DNA of 64,000 nt. Origin: an uncultured Winogradskyella sp. Lineage in GTDB: Bacteria; Bacteroidota; Bacteroidia; Flavobacteriales; Flavobacteriaceae. Within the stretch, counting starts at the first letter, position 1. Each line of letters begins with the position of its first letter. Shown piece by piece: positions 15,906-25,148 of this stretch. The notes under the pieces are model-generated. The model did not search any database. It saw only the letters and a list, made by a program, of their open reading frames with translations, and was not told where the DNA came from. Made by a program: the position numbers and the translations under genes. The DNA lies in the NCBI RefSeq assembly GCF_947495255.1, contig NZ_CANLYI010000003.1, positions 186,001-250,000 of the forward strand, in the 5' to 3' direction.

Positions 15906-16901
15906 TTGTCAAATCAAAAAAATATTGAAAAAGCCTTTATTATAAGGTTTCTTCTTCTTTTAAGCTTATGTTTTTCTAGCATTGCAATATATGCTCAAGA
16001 TATGGAAGACTTGGATTCCTTATTGGTAGATAGAGATTTAGATAATTATTCTGTTCGAGTATTTACAAATTTTAAGTCTAACAAATTTAGTGTTCAAAAC
16101 GATGACTCAAAGGTAAGATTTGTGCCTAATAATAGACATGGATTAGGTGTTGGAGTTGCTAATAAAAAAATCATTTTAGACATTGCATTTAATATTAAAA
16201 ATGCGAAGAAGGAAGCAACTAAAAAAATTGATTTACAAGGCACAACAATTATTAAAAACAGACATTACGCTAATATTTATATACAAACTTATAAAGGTTT
16301 TACAGCCAAAAATAATTTTGATGAAGATTTTGAGTTTAGAAGCGATTTACGTTCTACGAGTTTCGGTTTAAATTATTTATACACCTTTGATGATATTGAA
16401 TTTTCGTATGCTTTGCTAAAAGCAGGATTGGCTGAGAAGAAAAACGAAAACATTTTTATTACTGGAGGTATAGGTCTTTTTACTGGGTTTGATTATTTTT
16501 CTTCAGGGTCTAGCATTTTAACAGAAGATACAAAGCCTTATTTTAATGAAGAAGCCGATATAAAAAGGTTTCAAGGTTTTACTGTTGGTGTTCTTGCTGG
16601 ATTTATATCGTATTTTAAACTGCCAGAAAACATTACTGCAACTGTTAATATAATGCCAGGAATGGGATTAATGTATAAAAAAAATACTTTACAAGATGGT
16701 CATTATAAACCCGAAAACCCAATGCTTTATAAATTAGATTTCTTAGTAGGTTTAGGTTATAATTACGATAGATATTATGTCAGTTTAACTTATAGTAACG
16801 GATTATATACCACTGATTTTGATTATGATAATAGATACCGTTTAAACCTTACCAATGCAAAATTAGCGATTGGCTACAGGTTTAAAAGTAGAAATAAATA
16901 A
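15906..16901 (+). CDS. DUF4421 family exported protein (outer-membrane barrel-like)
   Basis: 331 residues. The start is TTG at 15906: it gives a good signal peptide (hydrophobic LLLLSLCFSSIAIYAQ), and the only nearby ATG upstream runs into a stop after five codons. The mature part shows alternating beta strands (VRVFTNFKSNKF, GLGVGVANKKIILDIAF, LDFLVGLGYNYDRYYVSLTYSNG) typical of DUF4421, a Bacteroidota family predicted to form an outer-membrane barrel. Substrate unknown. Divergent from rdgB. Confidence 0.82.
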   Translation: MSNQKNIEKAFIIRFLLLLSLCFSSIAIYAQDMEDLDSLLVDRDLDNYSVRVFTNFKSNKFSVQNDDSKVRFVPNNRHGLGVGVANKKIILDIAFNIKNAKKEATKKIDLQGTTIIKNRHYANIYIQTYKGFTAKNNFDEDFEFRSDLRSTSFGLNYLYTFDDIEFSYALLKAGLAEKKNENIFITGGIGLFTGFDYFSSGSSILTEDTKPYFNEEADIKRFQGFTVGVLAGFISYFKLPENITATVNIMPGMGLMYKKNTLQDGHYKPENPMLYKLDFLVGLGYNYDRYYVSLTYSNGLYTTDFDYDNRYRLNLTNAKLAIGYRFKSRNK

Positions 16902-17055
16902 TGATTATTTAATTCGAAGATATATTCAATATTCTATTTATTTAGATACAAGTGACTTAAAAATTTTATCAATTATTTATGATATTTATCAGTCAGAAAA
17001 TTGGCATTAATCTTTATCTTAGACAAAAGAATTATTAATTAAAACTAGATAGATT

Positions 17056-17355
17056 ATGACTGTGAATTTTCAATACGTAAACATAGATACAAGCGAAACG
17101 CTTTCTGCATTAACAGAAGAAAAATTAGAAAAACTAGCTCAAAAATTTGAGTTTTTAATTTCAGCTCAAGTATATTTTAAGCATGACGAAAAAGACCATG
17201 AAACTGGTAAAATTTGTAATATAGAATTAAGCTTACCAGGACCACGTCTTTTTGCAACGTCTAATAAAAAGAATTACGAAACGGCAATGATTGAAACTAT
17301 TAAAGACTTAGAGCGCCAACTTAAAAAACGTAAAGAAGTTTTTAGTACACATTAA
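17056..17355 (+). CDS. hpf: Ribosome hibernation promoting factor (HPF/RaiA family, short form)
   Basis: 99 residues with the S30AE fold: beta-alpha-beta-beta-beta-alpha, the motif VNFQYVNIDTSETLSALTEEKLEKL at the start, and a basic final helix (DLERQLKKRKEVF). The short form lacks the C-terminal dimerisation domain. It binds the 30S subunit and stabilises resting ribosomes. It is convergent with rlmH, which also acts on the ribosome. Confidence 0.9.
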   Translation: MTVNFQYVNIDTSETLSALTEEKLEKLAQKFEFLISAQVYFKHDEKDHETGKICNIELSLPGPRLFATSNKKNYETAMIETIKDLERQLKKRKEVFSTH

Positions 17356-17392
17356 TAAATACTGACGTTTGATTGCAGAGGGTTTGTAGTTT

Positions 17393-17866
17393 TTAGCGAT
17401 GATGATAAGGTTCATTTCTAAGAATTGTAAACCCTCTGTATAATTGTTCTATAAAGAATAGGCGTACCATTTGATGCGAAAACGTCATTTTAGATAATCC
17501 CAATTTTCCGTTTGCTCTATTGTAAACCGCATCGGAAAATCCATAAGGTCCACCAATAACAAAGATTAAAGTTTTTATCCCAGAGTTCATGTGTTTTTGC
17601 AAATAGCCAGAAAAAGCAACAGAGTCAAATTGCTTTCCGTTTTCGTCGAGTAGGACTAATACATCAGACGTTTGAGTTTTTGCTAAAATAAGTTCTCCTT
17701 CTTTTTCCTTTTGTTGGGTTTCAGATAAATTTTTGACCTTTTTTAAATCAGGAATCACTTCAAAGTCAAACTTTATATAAAAGCCAAGACGTTTTGTGTA
17801 ATCTGCAATTAAAGCAATTAAGTTTTTATTATCGGTTTTACCTATGGCTATGAGTTTTATATTCAT
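17393..17866 (-). CDS. rlmH: 23S rRNA pseudouridine-1915 N3-methyltransferase
   Basis: A SPOUT enzyme. Starting at the ATG at 17866 gives 157 residues, matching the strongly conserved RlmH length; an in-frame ATG 39 bases upstream would add a non-conserved basic extension. Key motifs are MNIKLIAIGKTDN, LLDENGKQFDS and FVIGGPYGFSDAVY (SAM-binding knot), then the C-terminal FFIEQLYRGFTILRNEPYHH. It methylates pseudouridine 1915 in helix 69 of the large subunit. Confidence 0.95.
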   Translation of the reverse strand: MNIKLIAIGKTDNKNLIALIADYTKRLGFYIKFDFEVIPDLKKVKNLSETQQKEKEGELILAKTQTSDVLVLLDENGKQFDSVAFSGYLQKHMNSGIKTLIFVIGGPYGFSDAVYNRANGKLGLSKMTFSHQMVRLFFIEQLYRGFTILRNEPYHHR

Positions 17867-18042
17867 TGTTTTGTCACTTATGAGTGATTCTTGTTTTTTG
17901 CGCAATTGTATTGAGAAGTCTCTAGTTAGATGGTTCTCTACACAAATTTATTCGTTTTACTCATAAATTCACTCGAACTGACCATAGATTTATTTAAATT
18001 TTCAAATTTCAATCCCTATTTTTACATCAAATTAGTATTTAT

Positions 18043-18900
18043 ATGATTTCAAAAGCACAATTCGATAAAGAAATAGAATTAATAATCTCTAATGCTATCA
18101 GAGAAGATGTTGGTGATGGTGACCATAGTTCATTAGCTTGTATTCCTGCTTCAGCTCAAGGAAAAGCGAAATTATTAGTTAAAGATAAAGGGATTATTGC
18201 AGGAGTGGAGTTTGCAAAGCAAGTATTTGCTTACGTTGATGCTGATATGAAAGTAGAAACTTTAATTGAGGATGGTAGTAGAGTAAAACATGGTGATATT
18301 GTGTTTTATGTAGAAGGAGCATCACAATCGATACTAAAAGCAGAACGTTTAGTGTTAAATGCTATGCAACGTATGAGTGCAATTGCTACTAAAACAAGAG
18401 AATTTGTAGATATTTTAGAAGGCACAGGAACCAAAATTTTAGATACCCGTAAAACAACACCTGGTATTAGAGCGCTTGAAAAATGGGCTGTGAAAATAGG
18501 TGGTGGTGAAAACCATAGGTTTGCTTTGTACGATATGATTATGCTTAAGGATAATCACATTGATTTTGCAGGTGGTGTTTCTAAAGCTATTAATTTAACT
18601 AAGCAATATTTAAAGGATACTAACAGAGATTTAAAGATTATAGTTGAAGCTAGAAATCTTGAAGAAATTAAAGAAATTTTAGATTGTGGAGGTGTTTATA
18701 GAATTTTAATTGACAACTTTAATTATGAAGATACAAGTAAAGCTGTAAAATTAATTGGCGACCAATGTCTGACAGAATCTTCTGGTGGAATTAATGAAAA
18801 TACATTGAGAAAATACGCAGAATGTGGTGTAGATTTTATTTCATCTGGTGCGTTAACCCATTCAGTTTATAATAAAGATTTAAGCTTAAAAGCAGTATAG
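18043..18900 (+). CDS. nadC: Nicotinate-nucleotide pyrophosphorylase (carboxylating)
   Basis: 285 residues, standard length. It has EDVGDGDHSS near the start, the quinolinate-binding segment RKTTPGIRALEKWAVKIGGGENHRFALYD, the catalytic LKDNHI, and the C-terminal ISSGALTHS. It converts quinolinate and PRPP into nicotinate mononucleotide, the last step of de novo pyridine synthesis. It is followed closely by the YihY-like gene, probably in the same transcript. Confidence 0.96.
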   Translation: MISKAQFDKEIELIISNAIREDVGDGDHSSLACIPASAQGKAKLLVKDKGIIAGVEFAKQVFAYVDADMKVETLIEDGSRVKHGDIVFYVEGASQSILKAERLVLNAMQRMSAIATKTREFVDILEGTGTKILDTRKTTPGIRALEKWAVKIGGGENHRFALYDMIMLKDNHIDFAGGVSKAINLTKQYLKDTNRDLKIIVEARNLEEIKEILDCGGVYRILIDNFNYEDTSKAVKLIGDQCLTESSGGINENTLRKYAECGVDFISSGALTHSVYNKDLSLKAV

Positions 18901-18955
18901 AACAATAGGTTGTTATAAAGCTAAAGGTTGTTTGCCAAAAGCTAAAAGCTAAAAC

Positions 18956-19942
18956 ATGACTAAACACATAGAAGATAAATTAGATAAGATTCCGGTTTTA
19001 AATATAATTGTACGCTTTTTTAAGCAGATTAGATTACCAGGATTCGAAGGTTTATCTATTTATGATTTGTTGGAGTTATACGTTATGGGAATTGTTAAAG
19101 GTGCTTTAACCACAAGAGCAAGTGCTATTGCTTTCAGTTTCTTTACAGCCATATTTCCGTTTTTATTATTTGTGATTATTTTAATACCTTATATTCCAAT
19201 AGATAATTTTCAGGCTGAATTTTTAGATTTTCTAAACTCTTTTTTACCACCACAAACCTCAGATTTTTTCTTTTCTAATATTTTTGAAAATATAAATGGA
19301 AATGGAGGAGGACTCTTGTCTTCTGTGTTTTTGTTATCTATGTTATTAATGGCAAATGGTGTCAATGCAGTTTTTTCTGGTTTTGAAAATTCGTACCATG
19401 AGCAACTTACGCGTAACGTTTTTAAACAATATATTTTTGCATTAGGGATTGCTTTAATTTTAGCGATTTTAGTTTTGTTGACTGTTGCTTTTTTAGGGTA
19501 TTTTCAGATATATATAATAGAACCTTTGTATGAAAGTATCAATAAAGAAATGGTGTCTGAGGACAATTCTGGTGTCGGTTGGGTGATTTTTGCTAAGTAT
19601 ATGTTTTTTGTTGTAATGACTTATTTAGCAACAGCTACCCTTTATTATTTTGGTACTAGAGAAGGACGTAAATCTAGATTCTTTTCTGTAGGTGCTTTAT
19701 TAACCACCCTTCTTATCATTTTAACGTCATTTCTCTTTGGAATTTACATTAATAATTTCTCGCAGTACAATGAGCTATATGGTTCAATTGGAGGTTTGTT
19801 AATTCTACTGCTTTATCTATGGCTCAACTCTAATATTTTGCTTTTAGGTTATGAGTTAAATGCTTCACTTCAATTTTTAAGAAAACACCCTAAGGCTAAG
19901 AAGGCATTTAAATTGAAGGATATTGAGGATTTAATTAAATAA
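18956..19942 (+). CDS. YihY/BrkB family membrane protein
   Basis: 328 residues with six predicted membrane segments, for example around 60-85 (AIAFSFFTAIFPFLLFVIILI), 120-135, 160-190, 215-232, 245-265 and 280-300. The pattern LTTRASAIAFSFFTAIFPFL and the late NSNILLLGYELNA are signatures of the YihY/UPF0761 family. Its function is not established. The last eight bases overlap the end of the convergent LytTR gene. The spacer before it contains AGCTAAA copies at about 18919, 18939 and 18946. Confidence 0.9.
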   Translation: MTKHIEDKLDKIPVLNIIVRFFKQIRLPGFEGLSIYDLLELYVMGIVKGALTTRASAIAFSFFTAIFPFLLFVIILIPYIPIDNFQAEFLDFLNSFLPPQTSDFFFSNIFENINGNGGGLLSSVFLLSMLLMANGVNAVFSGFENSYHEQLTRNVFKQYIFALGIALILAILVLLTVAFLGYFQIYIIEPLYESINKEMVSEDNSGVGWVIFAKYMFFVVMTYLATATLYYFGTREGRKSRFFSVGALLTTLLIILTSFLFGIYINNFSQYNELYGSIGGLLILLLYLWLNSNILLLGYELNASLQFLRKHPKAKKAFKLKDIEDLIK

Positions 19943-20669
19943 AATGTTTCAAAAACGCTTCTCTTTTTCTCACTGAAATTGGAACTTGGGCATCGTTAGA
20001 CATAAGTACATAACTTTGCTTTCCTTTAAAGTATTTTTTAACATGTTCTAAATTAATTAGATGCGATTTATGTGTTTTAAAAAACATGGTGTCATCTAGT
20101 AAATCCTCATAAAACTTAATAGGCTTAGAAACCATTGTTTTTCCACCTTTTGTAAAAATATGAGTGTAGTTTGTATCTGCTTCTAAATGAATAATATCTT
20201 CAATTTTTAATGTTTCGAATCCAGTTAAAGACGGAATTGTAATAATTTTTTTTTGATTTGATTTTAGATTTTTAAACAAGTTCTGGAGTTGTTGCTCCAT
20301 ACTTTGATGTGATATGTTTTCTTTTAAACGTAAAATAGAAGCATTAAAATCATCTGAATCAATTGGTTTTAATAAGTAGTCAATGGCACTATATTTAAAG
20401 GCTTTAATAGCATAATTGTCAAAGGCAGTTGTAAAAATCACCTTGAAATTAATAGTCCCTATTTGTTGTAAAAAATCAAATCCGGTTTTATCATGAATTT
20501 TAATATCTAGAAAAACTAAATCTGGTTGTTGTTGAGGAACTAGTTTTAAAGCATCAGAAACGTTATCAATAACTTTGAGAACATTAAACGTGTTTGGATG
20601 TTGCTCAATGAGGCTTAAAATACGGTCTGAACAATGCTTTTCATCATCTATAATAATAGTGTTTATCAT
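19935..20669 (-). CDS. LytTR-family response regulator
   Basis: 244 residues. Receiver domain 1-120 with acidic pocket (IIDDEKHCS), phospho-acceptor in DLVFLDIKIHDKTGF, and the conserved TAFDNYAIKAFKYSAIDYLLKP. Then a LytTR DNA-binding domain (about 140-240) with the pattern FFKTHKSHLINLEHVKKYFKGK. Its start is one base from the sensor kinase stop, so the two form one unit. Likely targets include the divergent cluster at 22628-25033. Confidence 0.94.
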   Translation of the reverse strand: MINTIIIDDEKHCSDRILSLIEQHPNTFNVLKVIDNVSDALKLVPQQQPDLVFLDIKIHDKTGFDFLQQIGTINFKVIFTTAFDNYAIKAFKYSAIDYLLKPIDSDDFNASILRLKENISHQSMEQQLQNLFKNLKSNQKKIITIPSLTGFETLKIEDIIHLEADTNYTHIFTKGGKTMVSKPIKFYEDLLDDTMFFKTHKSHLINLEHVKKYFKGKQSYVLMSNDAQVPISVRKREAFLKHFI

Positions 20670-20670
20670 T

Positions 20671-22458
20671 TTAAAAAGCGAGTTGTATAGGTAGTGAAAC
20701 GTTTATTCTTGTACCTTCAGTTTTGTCTATTATTTCAATATTTCCGTTGGTGTTTTTTAATTTATTTATAATTTCAATTCTACTTTTAGTAATTGACATT
20801 CCCATAGATTTATTATCTTCATTAGTCTTATTTGTTGCCGATTTTTTTCTGCCAATTCCATTATCATCAACCCTACAAATAAGCATGTTGTTTTCCGTTT
20901 TATAAACGATTTTTAATTGGCCCAAATTATCCTTTTGTGACAATCCATGTATGATGCTGTTTTCAATAAAAGGCTGTAAAATCATTGGAGGAACCAAAAT
21001 GTTATCTTCATCTAAATCAGAATCTATTTTTATAGTATAATTAAATTTATTGTTGAAGCGTTTACGCTCAATATCCATATAGGTTCTTAGTAGTGAAATA
21101 TCTTCACTTAGCAGTATTTCCTTTTTTTCTGAATTCTCTAAAGTCAGTCGCATTAGTTTGGCAAATTTGCTCAAATAATCACTAGCAGACTGTGTGTCGT
21201 TTTTAAGAATATAATCACCAATAGAGTTTAAGGAGTTAAAAATAAAATGTGGATTAATTTGAGAGCGTAACGCTTTTAATTCTGTATCTGATACCTTAGC
21301 ATTAAACTCAGCTTCTTTAGATTTTGAAACGGCTTCTTGTTTTCTTCGGTATAAAATAAAACCAATTATTGAGGCTAATACAAGTCCAGAACCTCCAATG
21401 ATAGATGTGTTTTTTATGGATTTTTGTCTTTCAATTTCTATTTGAGCAATGGCTTTATCTTTATCAGCTTGGTATTGAATTTCTTTTCTTGAAATTTCAA
21501 GCTTTTGGTCAGCATTGATTAAGCTATCTCTTAATATTATATGCTCTTTATATGTAATTAATGCGTTTTTATAATCTCCTTTTTCATTATATACGTTTGC
21601 TAATGTTGCCAACGCACTGTTTTTTGTAGATAAAGTTTGGAGTCCTTTATTTAGTTTTAAGCTATTGGTTGCATAGTATTCTGCTTTTTCAATATCGTTA
21701 TTTTTTAAATAGACTTCTGCTGCATTTGTATAGGCTGTAACGCGTAGACCTTCAATGTTATGGGTTTCAATTAAATCTAAACTCTCGTTCATTGTTGTTA
21801 AGCCATCTTTTAAAAAACCAGCATTAGTTTGTATTAAACCTAGATTAGTTTTAATATTTGCAATGTATAACGGACGATTAATCTGTTCTGCACCTACAAG
21901 AGCTTTTTTATAATAATATATAGCCGAATCTAATTTTTTTTCTTCACCAAAAACGTTAGCAATATAAAATTCTGTATTGAATTTACTTTTGTTTTCTGGG
22001 TTATGCAATAAGGCTTTAAAACTTTTTAGAGCTTTGTTGTATTCTTGTTGTTCTAAATATATAAGCCCAATATTAGTAAGTACTCCAACTACATATTTTT
22101 GAAATTTTGGTTCATTTTCAAATACGGCATAACTCTTTTGGTAGTAAGCTAAACCTTCTACTGGTTTAGATTGAAAGTAGTGTTTAATTATCCCTAAATT
22201 ATTATAAGATATGCCAATGCCTTTAGGATAATTAAGTTGCTCAGAAATCTTTAAGGTTTTAAGATTGTATGCTCGCCAGGTACTATCTGTTGGAGTTAAA
22301 AACATTTTTCTTGCAACATACTTAATTCTAAGGTTTACATAATTAGTGTCTTGTGTTTTGTAATTATCGATAACATTTTCTAACGAGTCTAGCATCTTAT
22401 TCTGAGAAATACAAAATAGTGAAGTCATTAAAAAGAGGATGGTTAGGAGTCTTCTCAT
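20671..22458 (-). CDS. LytS-type histidine kinase with periplasmic TPR repeats
   Basis: 595 residues: signal peptide 1-19, about six TPR repeats (about 55-330) for a periplasmic or outer-face sensor, a coiled linker, one membrane segment (about 353-372, IIGGSGLVLASIIGFILYRRK), then a His-kinase domain of the LytS/YehU type with the acceptor in ALRSQINPHFIFNSLNSIGD and an ATPase domain (NSIIHGLSQKD N box; VDDNGIG G1 box). It phosphorylates the adjacent LytTR regulator. TPR-LytS kinases are numerous in Flavobacteriia; the stimulus is unknown. Confidence 0.94.
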   Translation of the reverse strand: MRRLLTILFLMTSLFCISQNKMLDSLENVIDNYKTQDTNYVNLRIKYVARKMFLTPTDSTWRAYNLKTLKISEQLNYPKGIGISYNNLGIIKHYFQSKPVEGLAYYQKSYAVFENEPKFQKYVVGVLTNIGLIYLEQQEYNKALKSFKALLHNPENKSKFNTEFYIANVFGEEKKLDSAIYYYKKALVGAEQINRPLYIANIKTNLGLIQTNAGFLKDGLTTMNESLDLIETHNIEGLRVTAYTNAAEVYLKNNDIEKAEYYATNSLKLNKGLQTLSTKNSALATLANVYNEKGDYKNALITYKEHIILRDSLINADQKLEISRKEIQYQADKDKAIAQIEIERQKSIKNTSIIGGSGLVLASIIGFILYRRKQEAVSKSKEAEFNAKVSDTELKALRSQINPHFIFNSLNSIGDYILKNDTQSASDYLSKFAKLMRLTLENSEKKEILLSEDISLLRTYMDIERKRFNNKFNYTIKIDSDLDEDNILVPPMILQPFIENSIIHGLSQKDNLGQLKIVYKTENNMLICRVDDNGIGRKKSATNKTNEDNKSMGMSITKSRIEIINKLKNTNGNIEIIDKTEGTRINVSLPIQLAF

Positions 22459-22538
22459 TTATAATTTTGGTTAATAGCTAGGTTAAAAATAGTAATTATA
22501 AGTCAAAAAAACGCTACAAGTTAAACGTTAATATATTC

Positions 22539-22571
22539 AGAACCAACGATAATAGGTTGTCTGTTGGTTCT
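22539..22571. promoter_or_regulatory. Inverted repeat between the LytS kinase gene and the exported-protein cluster
   Basis: Perfect 9-base arms AGAACCAAC (22539-22547) and GTTGGTTCT (22563-22571), with 15 bases between, sit in the 169-base divergent spacer. Centre-to-centre spacing of the arms is 24 bases. It is a candidate site for the LytTR regulator or a leader hairpin. Confidence 0.5.
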
Positions 22572-22627
22572 AAACGAGATATGAAGTTACTTTAAATTAT
22601 TAAACAAATAGTAAACCAATTAGAATT

Positions 22628-23161
22628 ATGAAAATAAATAGCTTTGGCAATTTTTTTATGCTCGCTTTATTTGTATTACTCTCCATTAATTGTTCAAGTA
22701 GTGATGATTCGGATTCTGATGTTTTTGGGTCAATTCAATTATCAGGAACAGATACTTCGTTAATCGGAACCGCTTTAGTTGTTGGCAATATTGATTCTGA
22801 CGCTTTAGATACAACAGGTACATCTAGTTCAGTAGTACTTTTAGATAAAAATACAACGATTGAAAACGGAGAATTAGAATCTTCAGATTATGCAAATGCC
22901 TTTATTATTGTTGCCGCACAGTTTGATGCTGATGACAATGCTTCAGCAGAAAAAACAATTTCAATGACCATTTTAAAAAATGGAGTTGAGTATAGATATG
23001 TCTGTGCTACACCAGCAATTAGCGCTGCAAATAATACAGATTGCGGTTCTGGTTTTAGCGTAGATAAAGTAAACAAACAGGTGTTATTTAGTAATACAAC
23101 GGTAATAAATGTAGACAATGAAACCATTTTAACTATGGATGGTATTATAAATTATGATTAA
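22628..23161 (+). CDS. Hypothetical lipoprotein
   Basis: 177 residues with lipobox INCS followed by SSDDSDSD, the Ser/Asp run usual after the acylated Cys in flavobacterial surface lipoproteins. The rest is a predicted beta sandwich rich in Asp, Ser and Thr, with no family I recognise. It is the first of four exported proteins on one strand. The spacing to the next start at 23181 is 19 bases. Confidence 0.7.
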   Translation: MKINSFGNFFMLALFVLLSINCSSSDDSDSDVFGSIQLSGTDTSLIGTALVVGNIDSDALDTTGTSSSVVLLDKNTTIENGELESSDYANAFIIVAAQFDADDNASAEKTISMTILKNGVEYRYVCATPAISAANNTDCGSGFSVDKVNKQVLFSNTTVINVDNETILTMDGIINYD

Positions 23162-23180
23162 GGTATTAAAATCTCTCAAT

Positions 23181-23615
23181 ATGAAAACAATTAATTCAAA
23201 ATCGTATAATCTAATCGCCTTTTTTTTAATGGTTATGTTTCTTTCTGTGAGTACCGTTTGGTCGCAAGAAAATAGGCTAAAACCACCAAAACGAAGCTCT
23301 AAGATTAAAAGCGTAGATAATTTTGTAAATCATTCTTTTGAACTTTATCATAAGGTGTTTGTATACGATAGTTTAACAAAAGCAGGCGTAGAAGTACCAG
23401 TAGAAATTGAAGATGAATTGATAGAACGTGCAGAACGAAATGTTGATAGTCTATGGCAAGAAGTCCCAGATATTGTAGATGATATTAGTGATGCTTCTTT
23501 TATGAAACAAGCTAAGGCTACGCTAAATTTAAATCGTTCAAAAAAAGCGTTAAGGTTTTGTATGACAGCTGTTAAGACCTATTTTGTAGGCACAAAAGAT
23601 GAAGAGGAAGACTAA
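23181..23615 (+). CDS. Hypothetical exported protein
   Basis: About 144 residues. I choose the ATG at 23181 because it gives a signal peptide (LIAFFLMVMFLSVSTVWSQ); an in-frame ATG at 23154 would overlap the previous gene and add nine residues before the signal. The mature part is helical and charged. No family recognised. Second gene in the exported-protein cluster. Confidence 0.65.
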   Translation: MKTINSKSYNLIAFFLMVMFLSVSTVWSQENRLKPPKRSSKIKSVDNFVNHSFELYHKVFVYDSLTKAGVEVPVEIEDELIERAERNVDSLWQEVPDIVDDISDASFMKQAKATLNLNRSKKALRFCMTAVKTYFVGTKDEEED

Positions 23616-23632
23616 TTTTAATTAAAAATTAA

Positions 23633-24475
23633 ATGAAAACTAATATCATTTATATTCTTTTAGTATTGAATTTATCATTTGTTAATGCGCAAAATTATAA
23701 AAGCGCTTTTAGGTCAGATGTATGTAATTGTTTAGAAGAAGAAAGTCTAAAACGCGTACTTACAGAAAATGCATTTAAAAGGTGTTTAAGAGAAACATTG
23801 CCTAAATATGCCACACAAATTGATGCATCTATTATAGAAGAAGATACACAGCAAAAATTTTTAAAAGGTCAATTAGCGCGTAAAGATTTATTATTAGCAA
23901 TGCCTTCAGAATTAATATATAGCTGCGATGTTTATTACAAACATATTAATTTTTTAAGAACCAGTAGCTTACTCATTATGCGCGAAAATGCTAAAGAAGA
24001 TGAAATAGAAAAATACGACCAAATGGTAGCATTAACGCCAAGTGCAACCGCTTATTTTATGAGAGCAAAAGTACATTTTAAGTTAGGAAACATTAAAGAA
24101 ACAGAAGCAGATATAGCTAAAAGTTTAGAATTAAATCCAAATAGCGAAAATACAATTTCAACCAGACATGAACTCATGTTATTGGCATGGGTATTAGAAG
24201 AGCAAGAACGCTACAAGGAAGCCATTGAAATTTACGATAAAGTTTATTTTGGAGCATTAGATTCTGAGGTCGCAAAATTAAGGGCTTTAGCAGATAAAAA
24301 ATCTGGTGGGACAATAGCTAATATTCCAGTCAATGTCACTGTAGAAAACAAAGAAAATTCAAATGTAAATTCTAGGATAAAAACTGTTAAAGTTAATAGA
24401 ACGGACAATAAATCAACGCCAAGTACTAAAGTAAAAAAAGACTCGGCTTCACTAAAAAAAATATTTAAATTATAA
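23633..24475 (+). CDS. Exported TPR-repeat protein
   Basis: 280 residues with a signal peptide ending about NAQ (residue 20). Residues about 30-105 hold three to four Cys (DVCNCLEEES, KRCLRETLP, YSCDVYY). TPR-like helices follow at about 125-215 (ATAYFMRAKVHFKLGNIKETEADIAKSLELNPNS). The C-terminal 55 residues are Asn/Lys-rich and disordered. A protein-protein adaptor outside the cytoplasm is likely. Third gene of the cluster. Confidence 0.7.
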   Translation: MKTNIIYILLVLNLSFVNAQNYKSAFRSDVCNCLEEESLKRVLTENAFKRCLRETLPKYATQIDASIIEEDTQQKFLKGQLARKDLLLAMPSELIYSCDVYYKHINFLRTSSLLIMRENAKEDEIEKYDQMVALTPSATAYFMRAKVHFKLGNIKETEADIAKSLELNPNSENTISTRHELMLLAWVLEEQERYKEAIEIYDKVYFGALDSEVAKLRALADKKSGGTIANIPVNVTVENKENSNVNSRIKTVKVNRTDNKSTPSTKVKKDSASLKKIFKL

Positions 24476-24493
24476 ATTCTAACATTTTGCATT

Positions 24494-25033
24494 ATGAAAA
24501 AAATAGTACTGTTCTTATTGGCCATTACATTAATTAGTTGTGATGTAGAAGATGCTGTTAACCAATTTATTGAAGATGCAGGTGTGGTTAAAGCAGATAT
24601 TAATGGAGTAACAAAAACATGGGAGTTTGGACCTAATTCTTTAGGTGCTTTACTAAGTACGGAATCTGTGGGTACAGAAACTATTTATGCCTTTAGTGTA
24701 GCAGCCTCTACAGATGGTGTTTCAGATAATTCAGAAACTACTGCTATTGGAGTGGTTGTTTTTATTGATAGTCCAGAGGATATCATATCTGGCGCAACAT
24801 TTACTTCGTCTGCCGATTTAATAGTTGGCTCATATGCATTTGAAAGTGATAATAGCACTACAAATATTGATGCAGATCAAACGGTAAGTGCAACATTGCA
24901 TATTTCAGCAATTAATGCATCTGCAGAAACAATTTCTGGAACATTTAGTTTTAAAACTACAGATGACGATACTAATATAACGTACAATATTACCAACGGA
25001 AGTTTTTCAGAAATTCCTTATTACAACGACTAA
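24494..25033 (+). CDS. DUF6252-like lipoprotein
   Basis: 179 residues with lipobox LISC. The mature domain (VVKADINGVTKTWEF ... ISGTFSFKTTDDDTNITYNITNGSFSEIPY) has the beginning and end of DUF6252-type lipoproteins, beta-sandwich proteins of Bacteroidota of unknown role. It is the last gene of the cluster, followed by a terminator at 25074. Confidence 0.72.
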   Translation: MKKIVLFLLAITLISCDVEDAVNQFIEDAGVVKADINGVTKTWEFGPNSLGALLSTESVGTETIYAFSVAASTDGVSDNSETTAIGVVVFIDSPEDIISGATFTSSADLIVGSYAFESDNSTTNIDADQTVSATLHISAINASAETISGTFSFKTTDDDTNITYNITNGSFSEIPYYND

Positions 25034-25073
25034 TAAATATTAAACTTTGTAAGCCACATGCTTTTTTAAATCG

Positions 25074-25102
25074 AAAACCATCTCATAAAGGGATGGTTTT
25101 TT
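25074..25102 (+). terminator. Terminator of the exported-protein cluster
   Basis: Arms AAAACCATC and GATGGTTTT with a 9-base loop, followed by TT and AT-rich sequence. It separates the four-gene cluster from the DUF2147/priA genes. Confidence 0.75.
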
Positions 25103-25148
25103 AATTAAACCTATTACTTTTGGTATACAAAGCTTTTAATTTTTAATT

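Noticed and set aside
17867-17905. Longer start for rlmH
   Set aside because: The extra 13 residues precede the universally conserved first residues of RlmH; the ATG at 17866 gives the family length of 157.
18901-18955. Repeated AGCTAAA words as a regulatory array
   Set aside because: Only three imperfect copies in a short AT-rich spacer; no symmetry or regular spacing convincing enough.
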